Source: Heliocidaris tuberculata
Lineage: Eukaryota > Echinodermata > Echinoidea > Camarodonta > Echinometridae
Direction: 5' to 3'
Assembly: GCA_025618425.1 (NCBI GenBank)
Contig: CM046832.1
Coordinates: forward strand, 71,510,187 to 71,574,186
DNA length: 64,000 nt
This document shows positions 38,501 through 43,430 of the stretch, piece by piece. The notes beneath the pieces are model-generated. The model made no database searches and was not told the DNA's origin. It saw only the letters and a program-made list of their open reading frames with translations. Both the position numbers and the translations under genes were made by a program. How positions within the stretch are numbered: position 1 is the stretch's first letter; the number at the start of each line of letters is the position of its first letter.

Positions 38501-41360
38501 GTAGAGTATCACAGATAATGTGGAACAAATTTCAGGTCAAAAGTCAAGGTCAAAGGTCAATTAAGGTCAATTGAGTAAAATTGTGTTCCAAAAACTTAAC
38601 CTCAGGTTAAGTTTTTAAATTTTTATTTTGTTTCAAAAGTATTTGTTCAAATTCTTTGAAACTTGGCATCATTCTTGGTAGGGATTGTCTTCATGTCACC
38701 CTCTTTCAAATGAATACCCAAATCTTACATTTTCATCACATTAAAGGTCACCTACTGACAGTTTAACTTGGTTAAGTTTTGGGTAAATTTCAGTTTTGTC
38801 TCTATATACAGTACATGTATGTACATGTACATGTAGTATGTGCATGTATTGTACACATGCATTTGACTTCTTTGCTGGTAGTGGATTTCAACCAAAATTG
38901 GCAGGGATTATCCTTAGGCAAGGAGGATCACAGTTAATATAGATGGGGGTACCTACCAGGGGGGGGGGGGAGTCTTGGGGGCACCACCCCCAAGAGCACC
39001 AATAATGACAGTAATTAGATTCATATTTGCTTCTTCTTTAAGCCCTGATGCAAGATTGTTAGCAAAGTTGCTAGGTATCATCCTTAAAGGAAGGAGACCT
39101 CAATTTCTGAAACAAGGGGGCTCAGAGGTGGAAGGGGGGGGGGTCAAAAGCCCTCCCCCCCCCCCCCCCCCCTCCCAAAGAGCCTGTGACACCAAATTGA
39201 CATTTTTCTTTCTTTTGTAAAAACATATTGCCACATGTACATGTAGATTGTAAGCAAACTAGATAGGAATCATTGTTAGGGGAAGGAGACTTCAAGTTGT
39301 TCAAGTATTGTAGACCATTATCTTCAAGGGGTCTGATGGAGGGGCACCACCGGCACCCCAGAAGTGTCCCAATGGCAATTATTTCATGTACACATATTCT
39401 GCTGCTTTAAAACACACAGCTTGATTTCAAATGAACTTCACCATCCAATAAATCTTACTTGAAAGGATTTAAGTTATACAGATGGGGTACCTGGCCCACA
39501 AGGGGGGGGGGGGGAGGCTCAGGGGCAGCACCCCTTAAGTGTTCCAACCTTTGATTTTTCACCAAGCAAAAATTTTGCCCCGAAAATTGCGTGATGCAGG
39601 CGAGACTGCCCTGGGCATTTCCCTTGTTTTGATTTTCAAATTCACTTTAATTCATAGTGCTGTTCATTTATGTGGTAAAGTATAATGAAATTCATCTCCT
39701 TTTCAGGATGTGACAATACAATGTCTGAAACTCTAGCCTGCTCTCCTGGAAAAACAGAGATAGTAGGGGATGAGACTGTCTTCTCTGGACTCATTACAGC
39801 ACATGTTAAAGTTCTTCTAATTTAATTTATTCCTATAATGTAGTACTTTCATATCACAAATACCTCCCAATGTGTACATCTGAATAGGAAGAGCTAGAAT
39901 TATTATGTTCTTGATGTCATTCATTTATTTGTGTTTCTCCTGCTCTGTATTTCACATGAACATATTCTTTGTTTATCATCAGCATCATAAGCTTTTATGA
40001 AGACTCTCCAAATGCTCCTAAGATGTAGTTACTTTATATATCTTGTATTTCTTCTTCTCTTACAGAGAACACAGGCCAGATAGACTACGAACCAGTCCCA
40101 AATGGTTGTAGGCAGTTACCTGAAGATAGTAAAGCAGGGAATCCCAACAATGAACCCAACAAGAGGATTCTCATCATATCTACTGAAGAGACGGAAGAAC
40201 ATCGCAATGTTGTCTACAAGTTCGCAATCTTCCTGAAGAACCATGCGGGCTTATATCCCATTATTCCATCCCAGAATACCCACGACATTCACAGATTAAC
40301 CCTTGAGACATGGCTGAGCAATGAGAACAGACTAGCTTTCAAGGTTCTCTTCATCTGTTCACTTGGAATGTGGGATCGATGGGATCGAGAGAGAAGAGGA
40401 GACCCAAACCCAGACAGGGGGATTCCAGTAGAATCTGAATTTGGTGATCCCTTCATACAGATGAAACACATCACCAGTACAGAGCGACGCAAACCAGGAA
40501 TGCTTAATAAGTTTGCAGTAGCATTCTTCAGTGATTATCTTAATAAAGATAAGGTTGAGGACATGGACCTCTTTAGAGGTATGCCTCGCTACAGTTTGAT
40601 GGCGGATGTGGAGAAACTTTGCTTTATTCTCAATGGTATTGAGCAAAACACTCCAACATCAAGTCGAAGAATGCCTCGCATCAACGACTACGAGAACATC
40701 CCAGAAGGTCGGGCTTTGTTACAAGCCATCAAGGTGATGGTGTCAAAGCATAGTGTACCTTTACCTAACCTAGGAATCCAACACCACAGTAGCCAAATAT
40801 CAGCTGACATTGACCTGACACCTACATCAGAGAGATCAGTCAGTGGACACTTTGAACTGAGCTCTCGAGAAGGTTCAGAGAACAATGTTCACTTTCAAGA
40901 AATCACAGAGGATGAGCAACAGGCAATGGCCAGTGCTTCAGGATTCTTCTCCAATTCTTGCAGTAACAGTGATGATGAAAGTAGCAACTGCGGAAGGCTC
41001 CAGGTGGACATTCATCGAGAAAGTGGTGATGATTCTGTATTTCCCCAGGTGGATTGTGAACATTTCATAGCTGTTTCACAAAAACCTGATGAATACTCTT
41101 TAAATGAACTAGACTCTGGCTTGAGTACCCTTCCAACATCATGCTTGTCCAGTAAACAGGAGAGTGTTCCGATAGCTGGTCACTTAACAAGCGTCGATGC
41201 TTCTGGGCTTGACCAGCCCATGCCAGCAGAAGCCTCACCCATGGATGTATGTGTCGTGCATGTTCCATCAAAACCTGAGGAATATACATCAGATGTTCTG
41301 GACTCTGGCTTGCGCAGCCAACCCACTTCTTGCTTGACTGGTGCAAGCTCATTAGCATAA
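1152..41360 (+). CDS. IL-17 receptor-like protein with five EGF domains and SEFIR domain (5'-partial, 12 exons)
   Basis: This is a predicted single-pass cytokine-type receptor. Seen: joining 1152-1202, 2197-2363, 2712-2819, 3199-3280, 7127-7258, 20286-20399, 25599-25700, 28012-28170, 30262-30390, 31147-31284, 32632-32694 and 40066-41360 gives 845 residues in one frame with AG/GT borders throughout. The domains are a fibronectin III-like module like the membrane-proximal domain of IL-17 receptors (residues 1-135, with a W-x-P start and a late C-x6-C), five six-cysteine EGF-like domains (136-347), a transmembrane segment (about 352-373), a linker, a SEFIR domain (about 447-605) and a Ser/Thr-rich tail. 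Known: SEFIR domains of IL-17 receptors bind the SEFIR adaptor Act1/CIKS (TRAF3IP2). Inferred: plasma-membrane immune or developmental signalling. Vertebrate IL-17 receptors have two fibronectin modules and no EGF repeats, so the stalk is odd. The first exons lie left of the window. I assign no symbol because orthology cannot be decided here. Confidence 0.85.
2197..2363 (+). CDS. Exon 2: fibronectin III-like module, first half
   Basis: A 167-bp exon, phase 1 in and phase 0 out, with a strong GTAAGT donor. It encodes E-L-W-K-P-Q followed by alternating hydrophobic strands (LKLNVTFNI, then YVISVNEL). The WKP start and the L-x-V-x-F strand are typical of IL-17R fibronectin domains, and NVT is a possible glycosylation site. 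A second AG 24 bp into the exon (after CTGTTAG) is also in frame and would trim eight residues. I prefer the first acceptor because it keeps the WKP motif. Confidence 0.75.
2712..2819 (+). CDS. Exon 3: fibronectin III-like module, middle strands
   Basis: A 108-bp exon, phase 0 to 0, with acceptor TTCTGTTTCAG and donor GTGAGT. Its 36 residues show beta-strand alternation (MVSGLMLNVSSMIFTLDV, ending VHAS) and an NVS sequon. In-frame continuity with exons 2 and 4 supports it. This is the only part of the gene with phase-0 junctions, so the fibronectin module is split internally while the EGF modules are not. Confidence 0.75.
3199..3280 (+). CDS. Exon 4: end of the fibronectin III-like module
   Basis: An 82-bp exon, phase 0 in and phase 1 out, with acceptor TTTCTTTAAAG and donor GTATGA. 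It reads MFPRCESGEPDC and onward. The F-P-x-C plus C-x6-C pattern closes the membrane-proximal domain in IL-17 receptors. In vertebrate members the transmembrane segment follows soon after; here five EGF exons come first. Confidence 0.75.
3281..6630. other. Intron 4, mostly unique AT-rich sequence
   Basis: No coding potential or clear repeat boundaries are visible. A tail-like TTTCATTTCATTT stretch near 5560 may be the end of a retroelement. Sequences near 5310 and 5890 both contain GTCGACAA, without a convincing longer match. Confidence 0.4.
6636..6954. mobile_element. Small MITE with GGTTCACACG terminal inverted repeats
   Basis: Perfect 10-bp inverted termini: GGTTCACACG at 6636-6645 and CGTGTGAACC at 6945-6954. 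The inside is more CpG-rich than the flanking intron and has no ORF. No clear target duplication. It sits about 170 bp upstream of EGF exon 5. Confidence 0.55.
7127..7258 (+). CDS. Exon 5: EGF-like domain 1
   Basis: A 132-bp exon, phase 1-1, with acceptor TTTTTGACACAG and donor GTAAGT. It has all six EGF cysteines: ENPCNSDPCGKLGTC, then YNCVC, then DTC. The C5-C6 loop is longer than in EGF 2 and 3. Just upstream, two 40-bp tandem copies of a sequence resembling this exon's own 5' end (7048-7126) lie in the intron. See the finding on an alternative in-frame splice acceptor. Confidence 0.9.
7625..8273 (+). mobile_element. TTAA-flanked MITE, family F6, copy 1 (interrupted)
   Basis: Starts TTAA then GGCCACCGCACACC and ends with the diverged inverse before TTAA (8274-8277). 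It is homologous end to end to the copy at 59529-59943, except for about 230 bp inserted at 7739-7970. The inverted termini are about 40 bp in the better-preserved copy. No coding capacity; probably mobilised by a piggyBac-type transposase, judging from the TTAA flanks. Confidence 0.75.
7739..7970 (-). mobile_element. Retroelement tail inserted inside the F6 MITE
   Basis: It begins with (GAATT)n on the plus strand and is absent from the otherwise collinear copy at 59529. Read on the minus strand it ends in an AATTC-type tail like that at the left edge of the window. The insertion is therefore younger than the MITE copy. Confidence 0.5.
8330..9795 (+). repeat. Diverged ~150-bp satellite array, about nine to ten units
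   Basis: Each unit carries the words CCAGTGTTCCGTCTTTTA, GGGTCAAAGGTCAT, TGTGCGCTCTGCAGGCCACA and TTTCAAATTTTGTATGGAGG. Unit starts lie near 8466, 8632, 8755, 8902, 9056, 9203, 9340, 9482 and 9633. Spacing varies from about 120 to 165 bp and short open frames appear only by chance. GGGTCAAAGGTCA is a perfect or near-perfect DR1 in most units. Confidence 0.85.
9797..9960. repeat. Short foldback at the end of the satellite array
   Basis: TTTTGTTTGAAGGA near 9838 and its inverse TCCTTCAAACAAAA near 9876 form the core of a larger imperfect palindrome. TACGTCAT outside it matches ATGACGCA on the other side. It is probably a small MITE closing the array. Confidence 0.5.
9961..12590. other. Intron 5 stretch without genes
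   Basis: AT-rich intronic sequence. The only marked structure is a (CT)n microsatellite with CT-rich surroundings at about 11752-11990, whose apparent open frames are low-complexity. Confidence 0.5.
12608..13305 (+). repeat. Degenerate ~150-bp tandem array between TATGCCTCC-like ends
   Basis: About four units share CAATATCTCAAGAACCATTT, GAGGTATGAACTTCAAACT and TTCAAAGGTCACGGAGGTCA. The array starts at ATGCCTCCACCC after a short (TA)n and ends near GAGGCATATAG, an inverted match to the start. It belongs to the same structural class as the 8.3-9.8 kb array but has a different unit. Confidence 0.65.
13330..14750. other. Intron 5 stretch; one perfect hairpin, otherwise nothing seen
   Basis: No exon or transposon is recognised. 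A perfect 21-bp-arm hairpin at 14211-14254 is listed separately. Confidence 0.45.
14211..14254. repeat. Perfect hairpin, 21-bp arms, 2-bp loop
   Basis: The left arm TTAAAGCTGATTAGTTTAAA plus G is followed by CT and then its exact inverse. It is too short for a typical MITE and shows no flanking duplication. Confidence 0.8.
14760..15248. mobile_element. Long foldback MITE flanked by TTAA
   Basis: TTAA then AGGGGGTACCCAATGCTG at the left and the inverse then TTAA at the right. The arms are about 200 bp each and nearly identical over most of their length, with a ~75-bp GC-richer centre near 14965-15040. There is no ORF of interest. The termini resemble family F1 (AGGGTACCAATCACC). Confidence 0.85.
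15255..16435. other. Intron 5 stretch, nothing recognised
   Basis: AT-rich sequence without coding, repeat or regulatory structure that I can support. Confidence 0.4.
16436..16935 (+). promoter_or_regulatory. CpG-richer promoter-like block flanked by a 10-bp direct repeat
   Basis: Contains TGCGCATGC (NRF1-like, near 16602), AGCCAATCAAA (CCAAT box, near 16747), GTTATATATTT (TATA-like, near 16761), then ATGAAAAGCTTCG directly followed by GTATGT, a good splice donor in phase 1. TTTGGTAACA occurs at both edges (16436-16445 and 16926-16935), so the whole block could be an inserted element, for example an LTR-like or retroposed promoter. It is either an internal promoter of the receptor gene or a transposon remnant. 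I cannot separate these. Confidence 0.3.
17355..17540. repeat. Cluster of poly-G, poly-A and poly-C runs
   Basis: G14 at 17361, a long A run near 17430, G8 near 17475 and C11 near 17525 within 190 bp. Probably the remains of a G/C-tailed dispersed repeat. Confidence 0.6.
17541..18755. other. Intron 5 stretch, nothing recognised
   Basis: AT-rich intronic sequence with no convincing feature. Confidence 0.4.
18760..18830 (+). repeat. Two-copy 36-bp tandem duplication
   Basis: CATAAGATATGATAGTAAAT and the following 16 bases occur twice in direct succession with essentially no change, so the duplication is recent. Confidence 0.85.
18830..19490. repeat. CpG-rich, GTCGACAT-rich segment, probably a MITE
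   Basis: Clearly richer in GC and CpG than its surroundings. It has repeated CGACATGTCGAC-type words near both ends (18957 and 19403), a TAGTGCACAATTGTGCACTA palindrome near 18882, and a loosely matching inverted pair AGTACTGGTTTTGG and CCGATACCAGCACT. No exon is recognised. Confidence 0.4.
20286..20399 (+). CDS. Exon 6: EGF-like domain 2
   Basis: A 114-bp exon, phase 1-1, acceptor TGTTGACAG, donor GTAAGT. Six cysteines: DNPCNNNSCNNLGTC, then YYCNC, then ITC. It follows a 13-kb intron. The two Asn-rich stretches offer several glycosylation sequons (NNS, NCT). Confidence 0.9.
20465..20894. mobile_element. MITE with ACAGGCCTGTGAG termini
   Basis: Perfect 13-bp terminal inverted repeats (20465-20477 and 20882-20894), flanked on both sides by TTAT as a possible target duplication. 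It lies 65 bp after exon 6. Internal poly-T and CpG-rich parts have no coding capacity. Confidence 0.75.
21088..21589. mobile_element. MITE with GACCCCGTTCTCACTCACTT termini and TTA duplication
   Basis: Long inverted termini (over 40 bp with a few differences) end in GACCCCG and CGGGGTC, flanked by TTA at 21085-21087 and 21590-21592. Subterminal words such as GAGCGGTC and GACCCGTTCCTC repeat in both orientations, as is usual for transposase-binding sites. The centre is CpG-rich and non-coding. Confidence 0.8.
21737..22227 (-). pseudogene. Broken THAP-domain protein fragment
   Basis: Read on the minus strand from ATG at 22227: a THAP start (MPMCQAYG) with RERRAKWL, then a frame change, then FNLKTYKW, VVCENHFEPHCF and LKPDAVSTFF. 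These are the hallmark C-x-x-H-F and AVPT-F box of THAP C2CH zinc fingers. Breaks seen: an 8-bp tandem duplication (ATTAAGCC twice, 22103-22118) shifts the frame, and the second zinc-binding Cys expected in the YGC motif is Arg. After about 40 further residues the similarity ends. THAP domains occur in cellular factors and in P-element-type transposases, so this may be the relic of either. It lies in intron 6, antisense to the receptor. Confidence 0.7.
22794..23325. mobile_element. Foldback MITE flanked by TTAA (family F3)
   Basis: TTAA then AGGAAAAGTC at the left; GACTTTCCCT then TTAA at the right. Arms of about 200 bp share TTGTAATCAATCAAACACAA and its inverse TTGTGTTTGATTGATTACAA. The spacer is AT-rich and non-coding. 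Confidence 0.8.
23335..25240. other. Intron 6 stretch with one CpG-richer patch
   Basis: No exons seen. A patch at about 23480-23830 is CpG-richer and contains TCGCATGCGCAC, an NRF1-like palindrome, without a TATA box or open frame next to it. Confidence 0.4.
25160..25597 (+). repeat. CT-rich tract ending at the exon 7 acceptor
   Basis: Over 340 bp of CTCTCTCT, TCTGTCTC and TTTCTTT-like sequence on the sense strand runs almost to the CTCTACAG acceptor. Long open frames here in several registers are low-complexity Ser/Leu/Phe and not genes. Confidence 0.85.
25599..25700 (+). CDS. Exon 7: EGF-like domain 3
   Basis: A 102-bp exon, phase 1-1, acceptor CTCTACAG, donor GTAAGT. Six cysteines: SDPCNPNPCDKYSMC, then HECFC, then VTC. 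It is the shortest EGF unit. An exceptionally long CT-rich sense-strand tract of about 340 bp lies immediately upstream. Confidence 0.9.
26165..26960. repeat. Large diverged foldback in intron 7
   Basis: AACATTAAGGCAAAAATGTC near 26335 and its inverse near 26770, AATGAGATTGATCCAT near 26297 and its inverse near 26816, and GTAACTTTCCCCTTAAT near 26190 with its inverse near 26920 are all in register. It is therefore one foldback about 800 bp long. A (GT)n and a 15-G run lie in the loop. Confidence 0.65.
27251..27279. repeat. Run of 29 cytosines
   Basis: The longest uninterrupted G/C homopolymer in the window, inside intron 7. Confidence 0.9.
28012..28170 (+). CDS. Exon 8: EGF-like domain 4 (divergent)
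   Basis: A 159-bp exon, phase 1-1, acceptor TTATGAGCAG, donor GTAACC. It encodes VDKC, then SPCITMASC, then HDCSC, then NIC, so six cysteines with enlarged C1-C2, C3-C4 and C5-C6 loops. The C-x-C spacing marks it as EGF-like. NST and NVT are likely glycosylation sites. A (CT)n tract lies about 20-70 bp upstream of the acceptor. Confidence 0.85.
28801..30149. mobile_element. Tc1/mariner-like TIR element filled with tiled GGACAATTACC words
   Basis: About 30-bp inverted termini CAGCTCTGGAAAATATTAGA and its counterpart at 30119-30149, flanked by TA on both sides. Inside, words like CTAGGACAATTACC run in one orientation in the left part (28918-29400) and inverted (GGTAATTGTCCTAG) in the right part (29920-30025). 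There is no transposase. An F1 MITE (28950-29315) has landed in it. Confidence 0.7.
28950..29315 (-). mobile_element. TTAA-flanked MITE, family F1, copy A
   Basis: TTAA then AAGGGTACCAATCACC at the left, GGTTATTGGTACACT then TTAA at the right. It is the reverse of the copy at 37933-38296, sharing GTGAGTAGACTACTCGACGC and GAGTTTGGTTCCGCGCGAGC-type words. Both ends and both TTAA sites are intact. Confidence 0.85.
30262..30390 (+). CDS. Exon 9: EGF-like domain 5
   Basis: A 129-bp exon, phase 1-1, acceptor CTTTATGCTAG, donor GTAAGA. Six cysteines: DGTCDASSCDKHSYC, then YNCSC, then GMC. The segment CSCVTGYSF is the classic aromatic/glycine turn of EGF repeats. This unit abuts the transmembrane exon. 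Confidence 0.9.
31147..31284 (+). CDS. Exon 10: transmembrane segment
   Basis: A 138-bp exon, phase 1-1, acceptor ACTCTTTCAG, donor GTAGGT. About 22 uninterrupted hydrophobic residues (VYLWVIVVVAVFLLVVALTV and on) are followed by a basic stop-transfer cluster (KYIIKTRTGK). This fits a type I membrane protein with EGF repeats outside and SEFIR inside. Confidence 0.9.
31382..31411. repeat. (GA)n microsatellite after the TM exon
   Basis: A GAGAGAGAGA run with GA-rich flanks about 100 bp into intron 10. Confidence 0.8.
31497..31780. mobile_element. MITE with CATGGCCCAAATTCATTAAA-type ends
   Basis: Imperfect inverted ends: CATGGCCCAAATTCATTAAA at the left and TTTGTGAATTGAGGCCATTG at the right, with an inverted inner pair CCATGGTCTAAATGG and ATAGACCATGGTT. 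The inside is poly-A/T-rich and non-coding. Confidence 0.6.
32632..32694 (+). CDS. Exon 11: cytoplasmic linker
   Basis: A 63-bp exon, phase 1-1, acceptor CATTTTTCCAG, donor GTAAAT. It encodes a Pro/Ser/Thr then Asn/His stretch (STSPSTPPVPNLNNHQHD). There is no domain; it is a flexible spacer between membrane and SEFIR. The symmetrical phase means it could be skipped without a frameshift. Confidence 0.75.
32808..33098. repeat. Tiled GGTTCATAATTCCGAA words in both orientations
   Basis: The words TTCCGAAGGTTCATAATTCC and TTCGGAATTCTGAACCTTC alternate with AAATGAAAAAGGGTTCAT. The left half runs one way and the right half (from about 32955) is inverted, so the block can fold. It is intronic and non-coding. 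Confidence 0.75.
33100..34520. other. Intron 11 stretch, nothing recognised
   Basis: AT-rich intronic sequence. No exon, repeat boundary or motif that I can support. Confidence 0.4.
34526..34673. mobile_element. Small foldback MITE, ~55-bp arms
   Basis: CCCTCTTGCATAAAAAGTTG and ATTAAACGCAACTCAAAAAA at the left match the inverse at the right (to ATGCAAGAGGGTC) with few differences. Loop of about 35 bp. No ORF. Confidence 0.8.
34697..34890. mobile_element. Foldback MITE, family F7, copy 1
   Basis: AACACGATAAAAACTATTTT and CAAGGCAATTTCAA on the left are mirrored by TTGAAATTGCCCTTGAG and AGTAGTTTTTATCGTGTTA on the right. The centre CGTATTACGTAATCCGAACC recurs inverted in the copy at 62296-62455. 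Confidence 0.8.
35392..36612 (-). pseudogene. Decayed LINE reverse transcriptase, C-terminal part
   Basis: On the minus strand, ALTEWFNIKRLILNEYKTNF followed by MIFSNKK and FGGVTIDNK is the thumb region typical of CR1/L2/Jockey-group reverse transcriptases. Further down come HPYLNYCNIAWANSKDYY, AIRVV and FKGRMVWKSIPLDI, matching the usual C-terminal blocks. Several stops and frame changes separate these parts, and the catalytic YADD box is not intact at the right end. It is a 5'-truncated dead copy in intron 11, antisense to the receptor gene. A (TA)n microsatellite (35461-35512) sits near its 3' end. Confidence 0.75.
36620..37925. other. Intron 11 stretch, nothing recognised
   Basis: AT-rich unique sequence without exons or clear repeats. 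Confidence 0.4.
37933..38296 (+). mobile_element. TTAA-flanked MITE, family F1, copy B
   Basis: TTAA then AGTGTACCAACCAC at the left, GGTGATTGGTACCCT then TTAA at the right. It is collinear with copy C (46677-47148) and inverted relative to copy A. The centre is CpG-rich and non-coding. Confidence 0.85.
38368..39606 (+). mobile_element. Element with GTCTCGCCTGC termini and degenerate internal array
   Basis: An 11-bp perfect inverted pair: GTCTCGCCTGC (38368-38378) and GCAGGCGAGAC (39596-39606). Inside are three or four loose units of 180-200 bp with TTGGCAGGGATTATCCTTAG-like text, poly-G/C runs and GGGGCACCACC words. AAGGTCAAAGGTCA (DR1) occurs near 38546. No ORF. Confidence 0.65.
40066..41360 (+). 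CDS. Exon 12: SEFIR domain and C-terminal tail
   Basis: A terminal coding exon with a strong polypyrimidine acceptor (CTTCTTCTCTTACAG), open for 431 codons to TAA at 41358-41360. The SEFIR signature runs from KRILIIS through KFAIFLKNHAG, TWLS and AFKVLFICSLGMWDRW to AVAFFSDYLNKDKVEDM and SLMADVEKLCFIL. The family's usual box 1 (strand plus acidic/His) and box 2 (KVLFICS) are intact, so the domain looks functional. The remaining ~240 residues are low-complexity, acidic and Ser-rich. They hold a 22-residue motif twice (41082-41147 and 41271-41336) with DSGLST and DSGLRS cores. The whole signalling domain being on one exon is common for SEFIR genes. Confidence 0.92.
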
Positions 41361-42970
41361 GTTATCTCGTCATGCTAAAGTTGTCCATAAACGTATACAT
41401 TGAATTGCTTCATATTCTACACCTTTTGATAAAACTGGCATTTCTATTGCACTTGATTAAATTCACTTGGGAGCTCATTTAGGCAGAGTATTCATAGCAT
41501 TTATCACCTTGTAATTAATTCTCTCTTTTAATTCTGTGCAATCCTCCTTAGGATCATTCAATGTCATAAATATCCCCTGGCGAATGTTATACATTCCAAT
41601 AGAAGCCACTCTCAGGTTACTTCTGCCTTTTCTAGCTTGTTTTCAGTGTCATGGCTTGTCTGACAGATCTTTCTAACTACTATTCCTACTTTCAACAGAT
41701 GGCATACCCTGTATCATTCCTATAGGTGATTTTGTAATCCGTTTCACTTTAAAGCAAGCTGTCACATTGGTCTTTTAATCCATGTGTGGTAGTCTGTTGG
41801 TGATTCACTGTTATGTGTCTGTCAGATTTCAGAATTGTTTGACATTATTTGGAATACTGATAAGCCACTAAAAGTTAATCAGAATCACATCTATGTGTGC
41901 AGTAAGGTGAAAAGTAACACAAATTCTGATCAATGCATATTATTCAAACAATTATAAGGATCGGTTGTAGAGATAGATCATACAGGAATGTTTTTATAAC
42001 ATGTGTTATAGTATTATAGTATTCAAAAAACTGTTTTCACATAACATATTCTCTCAAGGAGACTGGTTTGGTCAAGCTTCTCTGGTACTAAACATGTCCT
42101 GAATGTGTAAAATAAAGAAAAGTTCCCTGATTGGACTGTATCATGTTTATCTTTAATGGACACAGGATTATGATTATTTTTCTAGATACATTGGTTTATT
42201 AAGAGAAAATTTTCAACTTTGATCTCAATTGAATGTGGAGTTAAATCTTACAATAAAGGAACAGTGCCTTTAATGCCTCAAAACATATCTCCGGTCATTT
42301 ATAGCCTAGGTATCCTAAACCCTTTTTGACATCTTGACTTCATGTTAGTCTAGGGATTCACAAGGTATGTGTGTTTTTGTTTCTTTCAAACAACCTTTGT
42401 TAGATATTTCTTGTCACTTCTTTTTCTTTGGATGATGATGATGATCTGATGGTAGAAAAAGACTGCCAGAGATTACTAAAAATTACATGTCGTTCTTGAT
42501 AGACTTTTATAGTAACCGTGAAAGACATCAAGATATGGCACCTACATAACTTACCAGCATTACCGAGCTTGTGGTCTTGAGAGATAGTAGCTAGGGGTGT
42601 ATTGAAGTGAATTTTTAGCTGAAGAAGTTTTTAACAGGCATCCTTCCTCTTCTGTAAAGGTTATGACCCTCTAGGACTGGTTTGGTATAACACATTTTCC
42701 ATAGACCCATACCTAAGTGATCCTATGCTTAGTATTGGTTAAGAGATGGCTTGTGTCCAGGCCTCAGCAACCTTTACAATCCAGACTTAACTAGTTGTGG
42801 AAAGATATTGCAATAGGATTAGATATTACAATTGTAAAATGTGAAGTTATCCTGAGGGATATTCTGAAGAGGGATATAAAAATTGTGATGACTTTTATTG
42901 TCTTTCCAGGAAAGAAAAGGCCCGATACGGGACATTTGAGTTGTTTGAATAGTATGGCATTGTCCCGTTT
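41361..42970 (+). other. 3' UTR and downstream flank of the receptor gene
   Basis: No open frame or repeat of note. Two AATAAA signals are described separately. Part of this is probably transcribed 3' UTR. Confidence 0.45.
42111..42257 (+). terminator. Candidate poly(A) signals for the receptor gene
   Basis: AATAAA hexamers occur at 42111-42116 and 42252-42257, the first clear ones seen downstream of the stop codon at 41360. Either would give a 3' UTR of about 0.75-0.9 kb. No transcript evidence is available and longer 3' UTRs are possible. Confidence 0.4.
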
Positions 42971-42977
42971 GGAGCAA

Positions 42978-43096
42978 ATTATTCCTTATATCAAATTATT
43001 CCTTATATCAAACTATTCCTTATATCATATTATTCCTTATATCAAATTATTCCTTATATCAAACTATTCCTTATATCATATTATTCCTTATATCAA
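42978..43096 (+). repeat. 17-bp tandem repeat with 51-bp higher-order period
   Basis: Seven units of ATTATTCCTTATATCAA; the third and sixth carry the same two changes (ACTATTCCTTATATCAT). The array therefore repeats as units 1-2-3, 1-2-3, 1. An open frame across it is only a translation of the repeat. Confidence 0.9.
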
Positions 43097-43289
43097 ATTA
43101 GAAGGTGCACAATACCCTGAAGTTTGATTCCATTTCATATGTCATTATGTGACTACTGGGGCTGTTAATCAGGTTGAAGGTATGCATATCAACCCATAGA
43201 CTACTGAATTCCTCCATTCCCTTAGGGTTAACGGGACCATCTGGTTCTCGTAGGTGAGGTTAAGATTCTTTACAAAATCTCGATGTAGT

Positions 43290-43430
43290 GTGGGCCTTAT
43301 TTCATAAAACCTGTTCAAGTGTCATTAACAGATAAGAGCGAATGAATTCAATGCATTATATTGGCTGTGAGCAAACTTATAGAATCGTGGCAGTTGTTGC
43401 GATCCTTTTTCTGAAACATGGCCCAGGTTG
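43290..43430. mobile_element. Small MITE with GGGCCTTATTTCATAAAA-type ends
   Basis: GGGCCTTATTTCATAAAAC at the left and CTGAAACATGGCCCAG at the right are imperfect inverse matches. About 140 bp, non-coding. Confidence 0.5.

Noticed and set aside
41082..41336. TRAF6-type P-x-E-x-x-(aromatic/acidic) sites in the tail repeats
   Set aside because: PDEYSL and PEEYTS lack the required last residue, so I do not claim direct TRAF6 binding.
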